From assembly GCA_963719465.1 (NCBI GenBank), contig OY970386.1:1302001-1366000 (forward strand): DNA of 64,000 nucleotides, in the 5' to 3' direction. Below the pieces are notes generated by a model, which saw only the letters and a program-made list of their open reading frames with translations, ran no database searches and had not been told where the DNA came from. The position numbers and the translations under genes were made by a program. Below, piece after piece: positions 15,924 through 27,119 of the stretch; positions within the stretch are counted from its first letter, which is position 1, and each line of letters opens with the position of its first letter. The stretch is from JALHUB01 sp963719465. Lineage in GTDB: Bacteria; Chloroflexota; Dehalococcoidia; DSTF01; JALHUB01.

Positions 15924-17966
15924 ATGCGCAGATCGTTGCTTGTGAAGTCCTTTCTCCTCACACTGGCGACCGGCATCCTGTTAACGAGCGGACCTCCTCA
16001 GGCCCTAGCCGAACCAACCGTTATCGCAACGATTCGCGTAGGCTGGGGCGGCCGAGGTCCAGATGCGGTCGCGGTTGACCCAGACACGAACCTCATATAC
16101 GTTGCCAATTCGAAGAGTCACAACGTGTCGGTTATCGACGGGGCCGAAAATGCCATCGTGGCTACGCTGCCATCCGATTACGATCCATCCAGCATTGCGA
16201 TCAACGCCGACGCCAACCTCGTCTACCTTGGGAACACCTTTAGCGACAGCGTTTCGGTGATTAATACGACGACGCGCTCAACGGTGGCAACGGTTCCCAC
16301 GGACGACCCAGTCAGCCTCGCGGCGGATTCACTCACCGGCAACGTATATGTTGCAAACAAGGATCAAGACAGAGTGTCCGTGATCGACGGCTCAAATGGC
16401 GTTGTCACAACCATACCCGTCGGAGATTCCCCTGACGGCATCGCCGTAAATGAGAGGACGAACCGCATTTACGTGTCGAATGGCGGAAGCAACACAATCT
16501 CCATAATCAATGCAGACAGCGACGCAATTATCGGCAGCATACCAGTAGGAACATGGCCGCAGGAAATAGCCGTCAACCCTGAGACTAATCAAATCTACGT
16601 CATCGTCTCAAGCGGACTCTGCTTGATAGACGGAAATACTGACACTGTGACAGGAAATGTCCCGTTGGCAGTGGATCAGTATGAACAGGGGATTGCGGTT
16701 AACCCAGCCACCAACCTCGTCTACATTGCATCTTATCTCGTCTCTGTAGTCGACGGTTCCACCGGATCGATCGTGGCCTCAATTCCCACCGAGCAGTATC
16801 CTGCGGGCGTCGCCGTTGACGCCAGTAGAAACCAGATCTACGCGAGCGAGCGCGACTCCGACGAAGTCGCTGTCATCGACGGACAGAGCAACACCATCTC
16901 GGCGAAGATTTACGTTGGCAGCAAGTCCCAAGCCATCGCCGTTGATCCAAGCATGAATCGGATATATGTGAGCAATGTCGATGGCGATGACACCGTTTCC
17001 GTTATCGACGGCGAAACAAACGCCATTGTCGGCGCGATATCGTTTGGCAACCCTTTATGGAATTTCACCTGGAGAATCGCCGTTGATCCAGCGACGGATC
17101 GAGTATATGTCCCCTATCCGGCCAATCCAGGCGGCAGCGTAGTTGTCCTCGACGGAAGAACTGCCACAATGATGGGAACCATATCTTTGCCACCGCATTT
17201 TGGTTACGGCATGGGAGGCCTGGGAGGAATTGCGGTGAACCCGCAAACAAATCGCATATACGATGCCTGTCAAGACGCCACTTTTGTTGTTGACGGCGCC
17301 GGCAACATTATTCTGGCGACCATTGACCAAGACTCTCCTACTTCCGTTGCGGTCAATCCAAATACCAACCGGATCTACGTCGCCGAGTGTTTCAGCAACG
17401 TTGCCGACATATCCGTAATCGACGGCTGGTCCAATTCGGTCACGTCCACGATCCCCACTGGTCCTGACCTATGCCCGACGACGGTCGTCGTTGACCCGAC
17501 AACGAACCGCATTTATGCGGCCGACCGCCACGTTACGAATATGGCAGTCATTGATGGCAACACAAACACACTCGTGAAGTCCATATCCACCCTCCCTTTC
17601 CCGATTGATATGGCAATTGACTCCAAGACCGGTTGGCTCTTCACCGCCAACAGCGCCAGCAACAGTGTCTCTGCCATAGATGGCTCGAGTGGCGAAGTGT
17701 TAAGCACAATCCCCGTCGGCCAATCCCCTGCGGGAGTTGCGATAAACCCCTACGCTGGTCGGGTCTACGTGCTGAATAGCGACGACGACACTGTCTCAGT
17801 GGTTCAAGAACCACGTCCCGTCGGCGGACTGGCGGAGGCGCCGGCGGATATGGGTGGGACGCATGGCGGCGGTCCACCGGTCGGCGCGCTGGCGATGGTC
17901 GTGGGAGTCGCGCTTGTGGCTGCGATGGGGGGCGGCTGGATCGCCCGGAGGCGCTGGCTAAGGTAG
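15924..17966 (+). CDS. Secreted YVTN-family beta-propeller protein with C-terminal anchor
   Basis: 680 aa. A signal peptide (residues 1-29, ending QALAEP) is followed by about 14 repeats of roughly 42 residues with the pattern IAVNxxTNxIYVxN...VSVIDGxTNxIxxTIPVG, the YVTN/NHL-type beta-propeller repeat. A Gly/Pro-rich linker (GGTHGGGPPVGALA), a hydrophobic helix and a basic end (IARRRWLR) anchor it in the membrane. Such proteins are adhesins or surface-layer components and some bind metals or quinones; no catalytic site is visible. The gene has lower GC than its neighbours. Its C-terminus resembles the partial gene at 1-84. Confidence 0.88.
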   Translation: MRRSLLVKSFLLTLATGILLTSGPPQALAEPTVIATIRVGWGGRGPDAVAVDPDTNLIYVANSKSHNVSVIDGAENAIVATLPSDYDPSSIAINADANLVYLGNTFSDSVSVINTTTRSTVATVPTDDPVSLAADSLTGNVYVANKDQDRVSVIDGSNGVVTTIPVGDSPDGIAVNERTNRIYVSNGGSNTISIINADSDAIIGSIPVGTWPQEIAVNPETNQIYVIVSSGLCLIDGNTDTVTGNVPLAVDQYEQGIAVNPATNLVYIASYLVSVVDGSTGSIVASIPTEQYPAGVAVDASRNQIYASERDSDEVAVIDGQSNTISAKIYVGSKSQAIAVDPSMNRIYVSNVDGDDTVSVIDGETNAIVGAISFGNPLWNFTWRIAVDPATDRVYVPYPANPGGSVVVLDGRTATMMGTISLPPHFGYGMGGLGGIAVNPQTNRIYDACQDATFVVDGAGNIILATIDQDSPTSVAVNPNTNRIYVAECFSNVADISVIDGWSNSVTSTIPTGPDLCPTTVVVDPTTNRIYAADRHVTNMAVIDGNTNTLVKSISTLPFPIDMAIDSKTGWLFTANSASNSVSAIDGSSGEVLSTIPVGQSPAGVAINPYAGRVYVLNSDDDTVSVVQEPRPVGGLAEAPADMGGTHGGGPPVGALAMVVGVALVAAMGGGWIARRRWLR

Positions 17967-17973
17967 GCAGCGC

Positions 17974-17992
17974 CGCGGGCAAGATGCCCGCG
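17974..17992. terminator. Hairpin between convergent genes
   Basis: CGCGGGCA-AGA-TGCCCGCG is a perfect 8-bp stem with a 3-nt loop between the beta-propeller gene and ilvD, which converge. There is no clear T tract. A near copy of the core (GCGGGCA-GGA-TGCCCGC) is found at 27061-27077, so it may be a dispersed repeat used as a terminator. Confidence 0.5.
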
Positions 17993-18007
17993 CCACGCGA
18001 AAAGAAT

Positions 18008-19681
18008 CTACAGATCGCGGAGGACGGCGCCGGTGCCGGCGCTGGTCACCAGCGACTGGTAGCGGCGCAGCCAGCGACTCGGCAGCTCCCGCGCCGGCGG
18101 CTTCGCTTCGGCCAATCGACGCTCCATCTCCGCGTCCGACAGGTCGACGCTGAGGCGATGCCCCGGAATATCGAGACTGACGGCGTCGCCCTCACGCAGC
18201 GCGGCGATTGGCCCGCCGGCCGCCGCTTCCGGCGAGATGTGGCCGATGCAGCAGCCGTGACTGCCGCCGGAGAAGCGGCCGTCCGTTATCAGCGCCACAC
18301 TGTCGCCCAGGCCGCGCCCGACGATGTTGGCCGTCGGCGCCAACATCTCCTGCATGCCCGGCCCGCCCTTCGGCCCCTCATAGCGGATGACCACGACGTC
18401 GCCGGCCTTCACGTCGCCGCGCAGGACAGCCGACGCGGCCTCCTCCTGCGAATCGTAGACGCGCGCCGGCCCCTCGAAGACCATCATCGACGGCTCGACG
18501 GCGCCCGCCTTGACGACGGCCCCTTCGGGCGCCAGGTTGCCGAAGAGAACGGCCAGACCGCCGCTCTCGCTGAAGGGACGCTCCAGCGGACGGATGACCT
18601 CGGAGTCGCGGATGCGCGCATATGCCACGTTCTCGCCAAGGCTCTTCAGCGAAACCGTGATGCGGTCCAGGTCGAGCAGCCCCGGCCTGCGGCTGACCTC
18701 GTTCAGGATGGCGCTGACGCCGCCCGCCCGGTCGACGTCTTCGATGTGCACGTTGTTGGCCGGCGCGACCTTGCAGATGTACGGCACGCGCGCGGCAAGC
18801 TCGTTGACTCGGGTCAGCGGGTAGTCGATGCCGCCCTCGTGCGCCAGCGCCAGCCCGTGCAGGACCGTGTTCGTCGAGCCGCCCATCGCCAGGTCCAGCA
18901 CGAAGGCGTTGTCCAGCGACTGCGGCGTGACGAGACGGCTGGGCGTGACGTTCGCCTCCAGCAGCTTCATCACCTGCACCGCCGACCGCTGGTACAGGTC
19001 GCGGCGCTCTTCGCTCTCGGCGAGAATCGTGCCGTTGCCCGGCAATGAGAAGCCGATAGCCTCCGTCAGGCAGTTCATCGAGTTGGCGGTGAACATGCCG
19101 GCGCAGGAGCCGCAGCCCGGGCAGCCGCGCGTCTCCAGCTGCCGCAACTGACGCTCATCGATGCGACCGGCGCTGAACGCGCCCACGCCCTCGAAAACGC
19201 TGATCAGGTCGACGGCGCGCCCATCGATGGACCCGGCGCGCATGGGGCCGCCGCTGACGAAGATCGTCGGGATGTCCAGTCGCATCGCCGCCATCAGCAT
19301 GCCGGGGACGATCTTGTCGCAGTTGGGGATGCAGACCATGGCGTCGAAGCAGTGGGCCGCGACCATCGTTTCGACGCAGTCGGCGATGAGCTCGCGACTG
19401 GGCAGCGAGTACTTCATGCCGAAGTGCCCCATTACGATGCCGTCGTCGACGGCGATGGTGTTGAACTCGAACGGCACGCCACCGGCGGCCCGCACCGCCT
19501 CCTTCACGATGCGCCCGACCTCCTGCAGGTGGACGTGGCCGGGAACGACATCGGTGTACGAGTTGGCGATAGCGATGAACGGCTTGTCGAAGTCCGCCTC
19601 GGAGCGGATGACGCCGGTGCTGCGCAACAATGCGCGATGGGGCGCCCGCTCGAAGCCTTTCTTGATCTGATCGGAACGCAT
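18008..19681 (-). CDS. ilvD: Dihydroxy-acid dehydratase
   Basis: 557 aa. IlvD dehydrates 2,3-dihydroxy-3-methylbutanoate/pentanoate in valine and isoleucine synthesis, using an iron-sulfur cluster. Cluster cysteines are visible in IPNCDKIVPGM and GCPGCGSCAGMFTANSMNCL. Also MGHFGMKYSLPSRELIAD and TDGRFSGGSHGCCIGHISPEA near the end. The start at 19681 (MRSDQIKKGFERAPHR) follows GGAAAGG at good spacing. The in-frame extension up to 19798 is not homologous to the family, so I leave it out. No other ilv gene is adjacent. Confidence 0.95.
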   Translation of the reverse strand: MRSDQIKKGFERAPHRALLRSTGVIRSEADFDKPFIAIANSYTDVVPGHVHLQEVGRIVKEAVRAAGGVPFEFNTIAVDDGIVMGHFGMKYSLPSRELIADCVETMVAAHCFDAMVCIPNCDKIVPGMLMAAMRLDIPTIFVSGGPMRAGSIDGRAVDLISVFEGVGAFSAGRIDERQLRQLETRGCPGCGSCAGMFTANSMNCLTEAIGFSLPGNGTILAESEERRDLYQRSAVQVMKLLEANVTPSRLVTPQSLDNAFVLDLAMGGSTNTVLHGLALAHEGGIDYPLTRVNELAARVPYICKVAPANNVHIEDVDRAGGVSAILNEVSRRPGLLDLDRITVSLKSLGENVAYARIRDSEVIRPLERPFSESGGLAVLFGNLAPEGAVVKAGAVEPSMMVFEGPARVYDSQEEAASAVLRGDVKAGDVVVIRYEGPKGGPGMQEMLAPTANIVGRGLGDSVALITDGRFSGGSHGCCIGHISPEAAAGGPIAALREGDAVSLDIPGHRLSVDLSDAEMERRLAEAKPPARELPSRWLRRYQSLVTSAGTGAVLRDL

Positions 19682-19902
19682 GGCAGTGCCTTTCCAGCGG
19701 GTGGCGACAGCGGGAGAGCCGTCGCCTTGCGCCGAGGTTGTTTGAACCGGATCGTACGGCATGGCGGCCCGCGATGACAAGTGAGGCACGGACTGCATAG
19801 GGTAATCACCTATACATCCCGCGGCCCGCCAGTCGATGAATCCAATAGGCGGGCTGCCAGGCGTCGCCGTGGCGTCCCATCCCTCCGTTGTGCAGGTGCT
19901 TA

Positions 19903-20532
19903 ATGTCAGATGAATTGAATTGGCAGGCGGCCGCCGTCGAGATCGTCACCAGGAGCTACGCCGTCACCGGGCGCTGCCGCGGCCTCAGCGAGCATGTCCG
20001 GCTCGTAGACCTGCTGAACGTGCCTGCAACCACCCACCTGCAGCTGGCAGATGCCAAGGTGCGAGAATTTGGTGGTCGGCAGGATACGGTTTCCACCGAA
20101 GGCCTGTTCCTTATCGACCGCGACTGCGTGATCTTCGGGCGGTCGCTGGAATCGCCGGAAGAGGAGGCGCGCCGTCGGGAAACGCGCCGCATCGACTTCG
20201 TGGAGAAGGCGAAGCACCGTATGCTCGTCTTCGCGCCGCCTTTCCGAATCGTGGGCGATCTGCACGTGATGAGGGGAGCCGACTTATCTATCGCGCTGCC
20301 CCGGCAATTCGAGGGGTTCCTGGCGATCACCGACGCCTGCATCACGCACGAATCTGAGGGCGGAATCAACTGGGAGTGCGGCTTCATCGCCGTGAACGGG
20401 CGCTGCATCGATATGGTCTGGCCGTCGGCGCCTCCCGGCTGGAGCTGGCCTCAAGCGCACCCCGCCGAGACGGGCGAGGGGTCGGACCCCGCGACCGACG
20501 AAGCTTCCGAGAGAAAAGAGTCCGCCGCCTAG
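19903..20532 (+). CDS. Conserved hypothetical protein
   Basis: 209 aa, cytosolic, no recognised domain. The N-terminal half reads as strands with LVDLLNVPATTHLQLADAKV and a short acidic-basic helix (SPEEEARRRETRRIDFVEKAK). The C-terminal half includes FLAITDACITHES and a disordered acidic/Ser tail (TGEGSDPATDEASERKESAA). Start ATG 19903 (MSDELNW) was preferred over an upstream TTG/GTG. Its last four bases overlap the opposing small gene at 20529-20732. I do not recognise it. Confidence 0.55.
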   Translation: MSDELNWQAAAVEIVTRSYAVTGRCRGLSEHVRLVDLLNVPATTHLQLADAKVREFGGRQDTVSTEGLFLIDRDCVIFGRSLESPEEEARRRETRRIDFVEKAKHRMLVFAPPFRIVGDLHVMRGADLSIALPRQFEGFLAITDACITHESEGGINWECGFIAVNGRCIDMVWPSAPPGWSWPQAHPAETGEGSDPATDEASERKESAA

Positions 20533-20732
20533 AGCTTCATCACCAGAAGCTCGCGTTCCATCTCGCCGCCGGTCAATCTCACGACCACGCTCACGACCCG
20601 CACTTTCATCGGCTTGGCGCCCTCAATGAACAGCTCGTCCTGCCGTTCGAACCGATAGTCGCTGTTGATGGTCGTGATGAGCTTGTCCTTGCGGCTGGTG
20701 AACGGGTCTACTTCGTATATCTCCGTCTTCAA
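20529..20732 (-). CDS. Small hypothetical protein
   Basis: 67 aa starting at TTG 20732 (LKTEIYEVDPFTSRKDKL), chosen because GGAGGAATAGC precedes it at ideal spacing. Longer in-frame versions from 20891 look non-coding. The protein is mostly beta with alternating charged and hydrophobic residues (VRVVSVVVRLTGGEMERELLVMKL). It converges on the previous gene with a 4-base overlap and diverges from the acetyltransferase at 20874. No family recognised. Confidence 0.55.
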   Translation of the reverse strand: MKTEIYEVDPFTSRKDKLITTINSDYRFERQDELFIEGAKPMKVRVVSVVVRLTGGEMERELLVMKL

Positions 20733-20873
20733 GCTATTCCTCCGCTCGATCTGGTCGGGGTGCCCTTCGCAGTATAAGCGCTGCTGCGGTTCAAGACACC
20801 ATGCGACGGCGGAGACGAAGTGCTCAGCGGCGCTGTGTCCGGCGAAGGGCAGCGTTCGTGGTACTATGGGCCT

Positions 20874-21548
20874 ATGGCACGAACGAAGCAAGTCGAACGG
20901 CCGGCCCGCCGAGTCAGCGGGCGTTTTGTCCTGCGACGTATGCGGCCCAGCGACGTCGCACAGGTGATGGACATCGAGCGCGAATCGTTCCCGTCGATGT
21001 GGCCGCAGACCGCGTACAGTCGCGAGCTAAAGAACCCGCTGGCACGCTACTTCGTGCTCGTCGAAGAAGGCGGGGAGAACTCGACCGGCGGCCGCGATGA
21101 CAGCCCGGTCCAGAAGTTGGCACGGTTCCTGCTCCGGCGGGAGCGCGAGGAGCCGCCGACCCGCCGGCTCATAATCGGCGTCGTCGGCCTCTGGCTGATG
21201 GTCGACCAAGCGCACGTTGTGACCATAGCGGTCCGCGAGGCGTTTCGGCGGCAGGGCGCGGGCGCGCTCCTGCTTCTCGCCGCCATGGAGACGGCATTGG
21301 CGGAGAAGATGGACGCGACTACGCTGGAGTATCGCAAGGCCAACGAGCCCGCCCGCGCCCTCTACGACAAGTTCGGCTTCCTCAGCGTCGGCGAGCGCCC
21401 GCGCTACTACAGCGACACGGACGAGGACGCCGTCATAATGACGACGCCTCCGCTGACCTCCAAGTCATATCGCGAGAAGTACGAGCGGCTGAAGGGTGAG
21501 CTTGAGAAGGAATGGCAGGACACGTACGTCCTTCCCGACTCGTTCTAG
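20874..21548 (+). CDS. GNAT acetyltransferase, RimI-like
   Basis: 224 aa. GNAT core: VLRRMRPSDVAQVMDIERESFPSMW (about residues 21-45), then the acetyl-CoA loop VTIAVREAFRRQGAGALLLLAAM (R/QxxGxG/A as RRQGAG) and the RimI-like LEYRKANEPARALYDKFGF. These features match ribosomal-protein-alanine or N-terminal acetyltransferases. An insertion of about 35 residues (EEGGENSTGGRDDSPVQ onward) separates strands 3 and 4, and the C-terminal tail is longer than usual. A TACTAT box sits only 6 bases before the ATG, so the transcript may be leaderless. Confidence 0.8.
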   Translation: MARTKQVERPARRVSGRFVLRRMRPSDVAQVMDIERESFPSMWPQTAYSRELKNPLARYFVLVEEGGENSTGGRDDSPVQKLARFLLRREREEPPTRRLIIGVVGLWLMVDQAHVVTIAVREAFRRQGAGALLLLAAMETALAEKMDATTLEYRKANEPARALYDKFGFLSVGERPRYYSDTDEDAVIMTTPPLTSKSYREKYERLKGELEKEWQDTYVLPDSF

Positions 21549-21563
21549 CGCGCTGAACGCCGC

Positions 21564-22229
21564 TCATCCCAAACGGCGCCCGTCCAACCCCTTGCGCACC
21601 CATTCCTCGCGATTGCGCACGTCGCGGTCGAACAGCAGCCGGTTCAGCAAGAGCTCGCTCGCGCGCACGCCTTCGACGCGCCGGCCCGGGCTCCCTTGCA
21701 GCCGTTTTGCGAAAATGACGACGACCGCGCACAGGCAGCCGAGCGCTATCGGGCCTGGACCGTCGATCAGCAGCGAAGCGATGGGCGTCGACGCAATCGC
21801 CAGACCGACGCCGAGCGGCACCTGTCGCAGCAGCGCGCCCGCGACCGCGACGACGGTGAAGACCGCCAGCGTGAAAGGCGTCAGGAGCAGCAGGAAGCCA
21901 ATCGACGCCGCGACGCCGCGTCCACCGGCGAATCGAAGGTATACGGACCAGCAGGCGCCGCCCACGGCAGCGACGCCGGCCGCGACCTGCACGCCCAGCG
22001 ACTGGTCGACCAGCTTTGCCAGGCCGATCCCCGCCATGCCGAGGCAGATCTGCCCCAGCCCCACCGGCACGACTGCCCAGCGCGCCACCGACTGGTAGAC
22101 GTTCGAAGCGCCGACGTTCGCGCTCCCATAGCGGCGGATGTCGATGCCTTTCAGCCGCCCCGCTATATAGGCGATGGGAATGGCACCGATAAGATAGCCC
22201 GCGAGGATTACGACCGCGGCGACGAGCAT
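21564..22229 (-). CDS. plsY: Glycerol-3-phosphate acyltransferase PlsY
   Basis: 221 aa integral membrane protein with about five transmembrane segments. PlsY transfers the acyl group from acyl-phosphate (made by PlsX, 48527-49513) to glycerol-3-phosphate. Motifs: GYLIGAIPIAYIAGRLKGIDIRRYGSAN (motif 1, Ser and Arg), RFAGGRGVA (motif 2, glycine-rich, normally GGKGVAT) and a later segment corresponding to motif 3 but weakly conserved (VFAKRLQGSPGR). The replacement of GGKG by GGRG and the divergent C-terminus suggest a diverged member. It lies beside the kinase-like gene, both leftward. Confidence 0.82.
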   Translation of the reverse strand: MLVAAVVILAGYLIGAIPIAYIAGRLKGIDIRRYGSANVGASNVYQSVARWAVVPVGLGQICLGMAGIGLAKLVDQSLGVQVAAGVAAVGGACWSVYLRFAGGRGVAASIGFLLLLTPFTLAVFTVVAVAGALLRQVPLGVGLAIASTPIASLLIDGPGPIALGCLCAVVVIFAKRLQGSPGRRVEGVRASELLLNRLLFDRDVRNREEWVRKGLDGRRLG

Positions 22230-22251
22230 GGCTAGCGCCCGCCCACCGCTT

Positions 22252-22983
22252 TCATTCGCCTCGCCCGGACGTCCCAGGCGTCGTCCGAGCGCGAAACGCG
22301 GAGACGATCAGGCCGGCGGCGGCGTCGATGCTGATGCGGGCCGTGTTGACCACGACATCGTAGAGGCTGGCATCCGACGGGTCGATCCGGAAGTACTTAT
22401 GGTGGAAGGCGGCGCGGCCCCTATCGCTCTCCTCCACGACCTCGCGCGCCTTCGCTTCCGAAACGCCGTCTTGCGCCGCTATCCGCTGCATCCTTATGGC
22501 GAAGGGCGCGGTGATCGCGACGTGAAGGGCGTCCGGGCATTCATGCAGAATGGACTGGCTGCCCCGGCCGATGATGACCACGTTTCCCCTGGCCGCCAGC
22601 TCGTTCATGACGCCCGTGATCGCCTCCTTGTAGCGGCGGTCGTTCAGCACCTCTCCGCCGCCGCTGGGCAGAGCGGCCGCCTCGCCGTAAGTCGTCGCCA
22701 TGAGCGCCTCTAGGCCGTTCACGGCCGCCATCGGGTCGGCAGCGCCGACGACGGCGGAGCGTTCGAGGAACTCCTGTAGGAGGTCGGCGATGCGCTCCCG
22801 CAGGTGTCGCGGAGGCGCCTGGTCGTCGCGGCTGATAATAGCGCGCTCGGGGACGCCCAGGGCTCGCGCAGCTTCAGTCAGGATGGCGTGATCGACGTAG
22901 TCGAGGCCCAGGTCTTTCGCCACGCGCTGCCCGATCTCTCTGGCGTAGCTGCCGAGGTTGCCGCTGATCGTAATTAGCGCCAT
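22252..22983 (-). CDS. Cytidylate-kinase-like protein
   Basis: 243 aa. ITISGNLGSYAREIGQRVAKDLGLDYVD at the N-terminus is the P-loop region of the cytidylate-kinase-like family (PF13189), whose members have a modified Walker A (SGNLGSYAREIG). Also VVIIGRGSQSILHECPDALHVAITAPFAIRMQRI, as in CMP kinases. Substrate unknown for this family. The start at 22983 (MALITISG) was chosen because the upstream extension lacks homology. It is transcribed toward plsY with a short gap and diverges from the enoyl-CoA hydratase gene. Confidence 0.82.
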   Translation of the reverse strand: MALITISGNLGSYAREIGQRVAKDLGLDYVDHAILTEAARALGVPERAIISRDDQAPPRHLRERIADLLQEFLERSAVVGAADPMAAVNGLEALMATTYGEAAALPSGGGEVLNDRRYKEAITGVMNELAARGNVVIIGRGSQSILHECPDALHVAITAPFAIRMQRIAAQDGVSEAKAREVVEESDRGRAAFHHKYFRIDPSDASLYDVVVNTARISIDAAAGLIVSAFRARTTPGTSGRGE

Positions 22984-23077
22984 TCGCCTCTCCACTGCCT
23001 GGAGCGCACCAAGATTACTACACATTGGAGGCGCGTCGCAAAGATCGTATGATGTGACCACTGAAGGAGGGAGCAAG

Positions 23078-23875
23078 ATGGCGAACGTTATCTACGAGAA
23101 GCGGAATCACGTCGCGTATATGACGATCAACCGGCCGGAAGCGATGAACTGCGTCGACCCGCCGACGGCTGCTGAACTGGTGACGATATGGCAGGACTTC
23201 CGCGACGACAACTCAGCCTACGTTGCGGTCATCACCGGGACCGGCGGTCAGTCGTTCTGCGCCGGTTTTGACCTGCGAACCGTCGGCTCCGGCGGCCTGC
23301 CGCGGGCGCCCCACGAAGTCAGGCGCTTCATCTACGACCATCCGGGCTTCATGGGCTACACCCGTCGCGCCGACATCTTCAAGCCGATAATCGCGGCTAT
23401 AAACGGCTACTGCTTCGCCGGCGGCCTCGAGATCTCCCTCTGCGCCGACCTCCGCATCGCGGCGGATAACGCGGAGTTCGGCGTGCTGAACCGTCGCTGG
23501 AACGTCGGCTTAAGCGATGGCGGTACGCAGCGCCTGCCGCGCATCGTCGGCCTCGGGCGGGCGATGGAGCTGATCATCCTGGGGAAGCGCATCGACGCGC
23601 AGGAAGCGTACCGCATCGGCCTCGTGAACGAAGTCGTGCCCGCGGCGTCGCTGATGGAGCGCGTGACGGAGATGGCGGAAGCGATCTGCCGCTTCCCTCA
23701 GGGCGCCATCCGCACCGATAAGGAAGCGGTCATGCGCGGCTTGGGAACGCCGCTGGAGGAGGGCCTGCGGATCGAGGGGTCGACGTTCGTGACGCTGCTG
23801 GGGCAGGACGACTTCTACGAGGGACCGCGGTCGTTCGCGGAGAAGCGGGCGCCGTCGTTCAAGCAGGACGATTGA
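23078..23875 (+). CDS. Enoyl-CoA hydratase/isomerase family protein
   Basis: 265 aa crotonase. N-terminal VAYMTINRPEAMNCVDPPTA, then the oxyanion-hole segments GQSFCAGFDLRT and AAINGYCFAGGLEISLCADLRIAADNAEFG (about residues 95-130). The usual two catalytic glutamates are not clear: the position after GG reads LE (the first Glu), while the second region reads WNVGLSDGGTQRLPR, with Asp in place of the common Glu. The exact reaction is therefore uncertain. ATG 23078 follows GGAGGGAGC. It ends 13 bases before the next gene. Confidence 0.87.
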   Translation: MANVIYEKRNHVAYMTINRPEAMNCVDPPTAAELVTIWQDFRDDNSAYVAVITGTGGQSFCAGFDLRTVGSGGLPRAPHEVRRFIYDHPGFMGYTRRADIFKPIIAAINGYCFAGGLEISLCADLRIAADNAEFGVLNRRWNVGLSDGGTQRLPRIVGLGRAMELIILGKRIDAQEAYRIGLVNEVVPAASLMERVTEMAEAICRFPQGAIRTDKEAVMRGLGTPLEEGLRIEGSTFVTLLGQDDFYEGPRSFAEKRAPSFKQDD

Positions 23876-23888
23876 AGGGAGATGCAGG

Positions 23889-24314
23889 ATGCGAGTTGAA
23901 TGGCTGGTACTAGCTGACTATGCGGAGATCGTCGGCGGCAAGCTGTACCTGATGGGCGGCGGCTGGGACGTTCTCACAGTGAACACCGGCTTCCCGCTCA
24001 CCCGACCCGTCGGCATCGCGGCGGCGTTCTCCGTGCCCTGGAACGAGACGAATGAACGCCGCAGCGTCGAGCTCGACATCCAGACGGAGGACGGGCAGTC
24101 GGTCGGCAGGGTCGCCGGCCAGTTCGAGGTAGGGCGGCCGGCCGGCATCAAGCAGGGCCAGGACCAGCGGCTGCAGCTTGCGGCGAACATCCCGCTGAAC
24201 CTGCCCGCTCCCGGCACCTACGTCATCGTCGCAATCGTCGAGGGGCAGGAGGGCGCGCGCTTCCCGTTCAACGTCGTCGCCGGGCCGATGCTGCTGCAGC
24301 CGAAGCCGGCCTAG
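23889..24314 (+). CDS. DUF6941-like conserved protein
   Basis: 141 aa. MRVEWLVLADYAEIVGGKLYLMGGGWDVLTVN is the start typical of a small conserved beta-sandwich family found in actinobacteria and Chloroflexota (annotated as DUF6941 when recognised). The remainder (VELDIQTEDGQSVGR, PLNLPAPGTYVIVAIVEG, FPFNVVAG) alternates strands and loops. Cytosolic. Thirteen bases separate it from the enoyl-CoA hydratase, so they may be co-transcribed. Function unknown. Confidence 0.7.
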   Translation: MRVEWLVLADYAEIVGGKLYLMGGGWDVLTVNTGFPLTRPVGIAAAFSVPWNETNERRSVELDIQTEDGQSVGRVAGQFEVGRPAGIKQGQDQRLQLAANIPLNLPAPGTYVIVAIVEGQEGARFPFNVVAGPMLLQPKPA

Positions 24315-24325
24315 AACCGCTGCAG

Positions 24326-24502
24326 CTATTCAGTCTTCGGCTCTTCGACGGGAGACTCTCCGGCGACGGGCGCGCGCTTTTCGATCTTGGCGTCGAGTCG
24401 CGCCCGCTTCTGGTCCAGACGGTCGATGCGTCGGTCGATGCGGCTCCGCACCTTCATCAGACGTCGACGCGCCATTCCTCGTGCTTTATCTCGCAGTCCC
24501 AT
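24326..24502 (-). CDS. Small basic coiled-coil protein downstream of clpC
   Basis: 58 aa, too short for ordinary ORF lists. It begins MGLRDKARGMARRRLMKVR and ends EEPKTE, with an excellent ribosome-binding site (GGAAGGAGGTGG) before ATG 24502. The middle (SRIDRRIDRLDQKRARLDAK) is a highly charged helix with heptad-like spacing. The last residues are acidic and Pro-rich. It lies 34 bases after the clpC stop on the same strand, so it is probably the last gene of the heat-shock operon. No family recognised. Confidence 0.65.
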   Translation of the reverse strand: MGLRDKARGMARRRLMKVRSRIDRRIDRLDQKRARLDAKIEKRAPVAGESPVEEPKTE

Positions 24503-24536
24503 GATTCCACCTCCTTCCTTGATCGCGTTTGCCTTC

Positions 24537-26985
<2,449 letters not shown>

Positions 26986-27021
26986 GATGTCTTACCTCTC
27001 AAGTGGTTTTGCGGCCGCGTA

Positions 27022-27079
27022 GGTCGAGCGTCTCGCTCGACCGGCCGGCCAGCCGGCCGAGCGGGCAGGATGCCCGCTC
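27022..27079. repeat. Three consecutive hairpins upstream of clpC
   Basis: Three perfect stems stand side by side: GGTCGAGCG-TCT-CGCTCGACC (27022-27042), GGCCGGC-CA-GCCGGCC (27043-27058) and GAGCGGGCA-GGA-TGCCCGCTC (27059-27079). They lie in the transcribed gap between hspR and clpC, about 40 bases upstream of the clpC start. The third is also seen in part at 17974-17992. They could be dispersed repeats, or could attenuate or protect the clpC part of the mRNA. Confidence 0.7.
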
Positions 27080-27090
27080 TACGCGGAAGC

Positions 27091-27107
27091 TGGATGCGCT
27101 GGTTCAT
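27091..27107 (-). pseudogene. Fourth, truncated copy of the hspR tail segment
   Basis: The first 17 bases of the 120-bp repeated hspR segment (MNQRI and part of Q) are present here on the minus strand and then run into the hairpin cluster at 27022-27079. The next palindrome (27120-27139) lies 12 bases upstream in its sense. Confidence 0.6.
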
Positions 27108-27119
27108 TTTGTTACTGTT

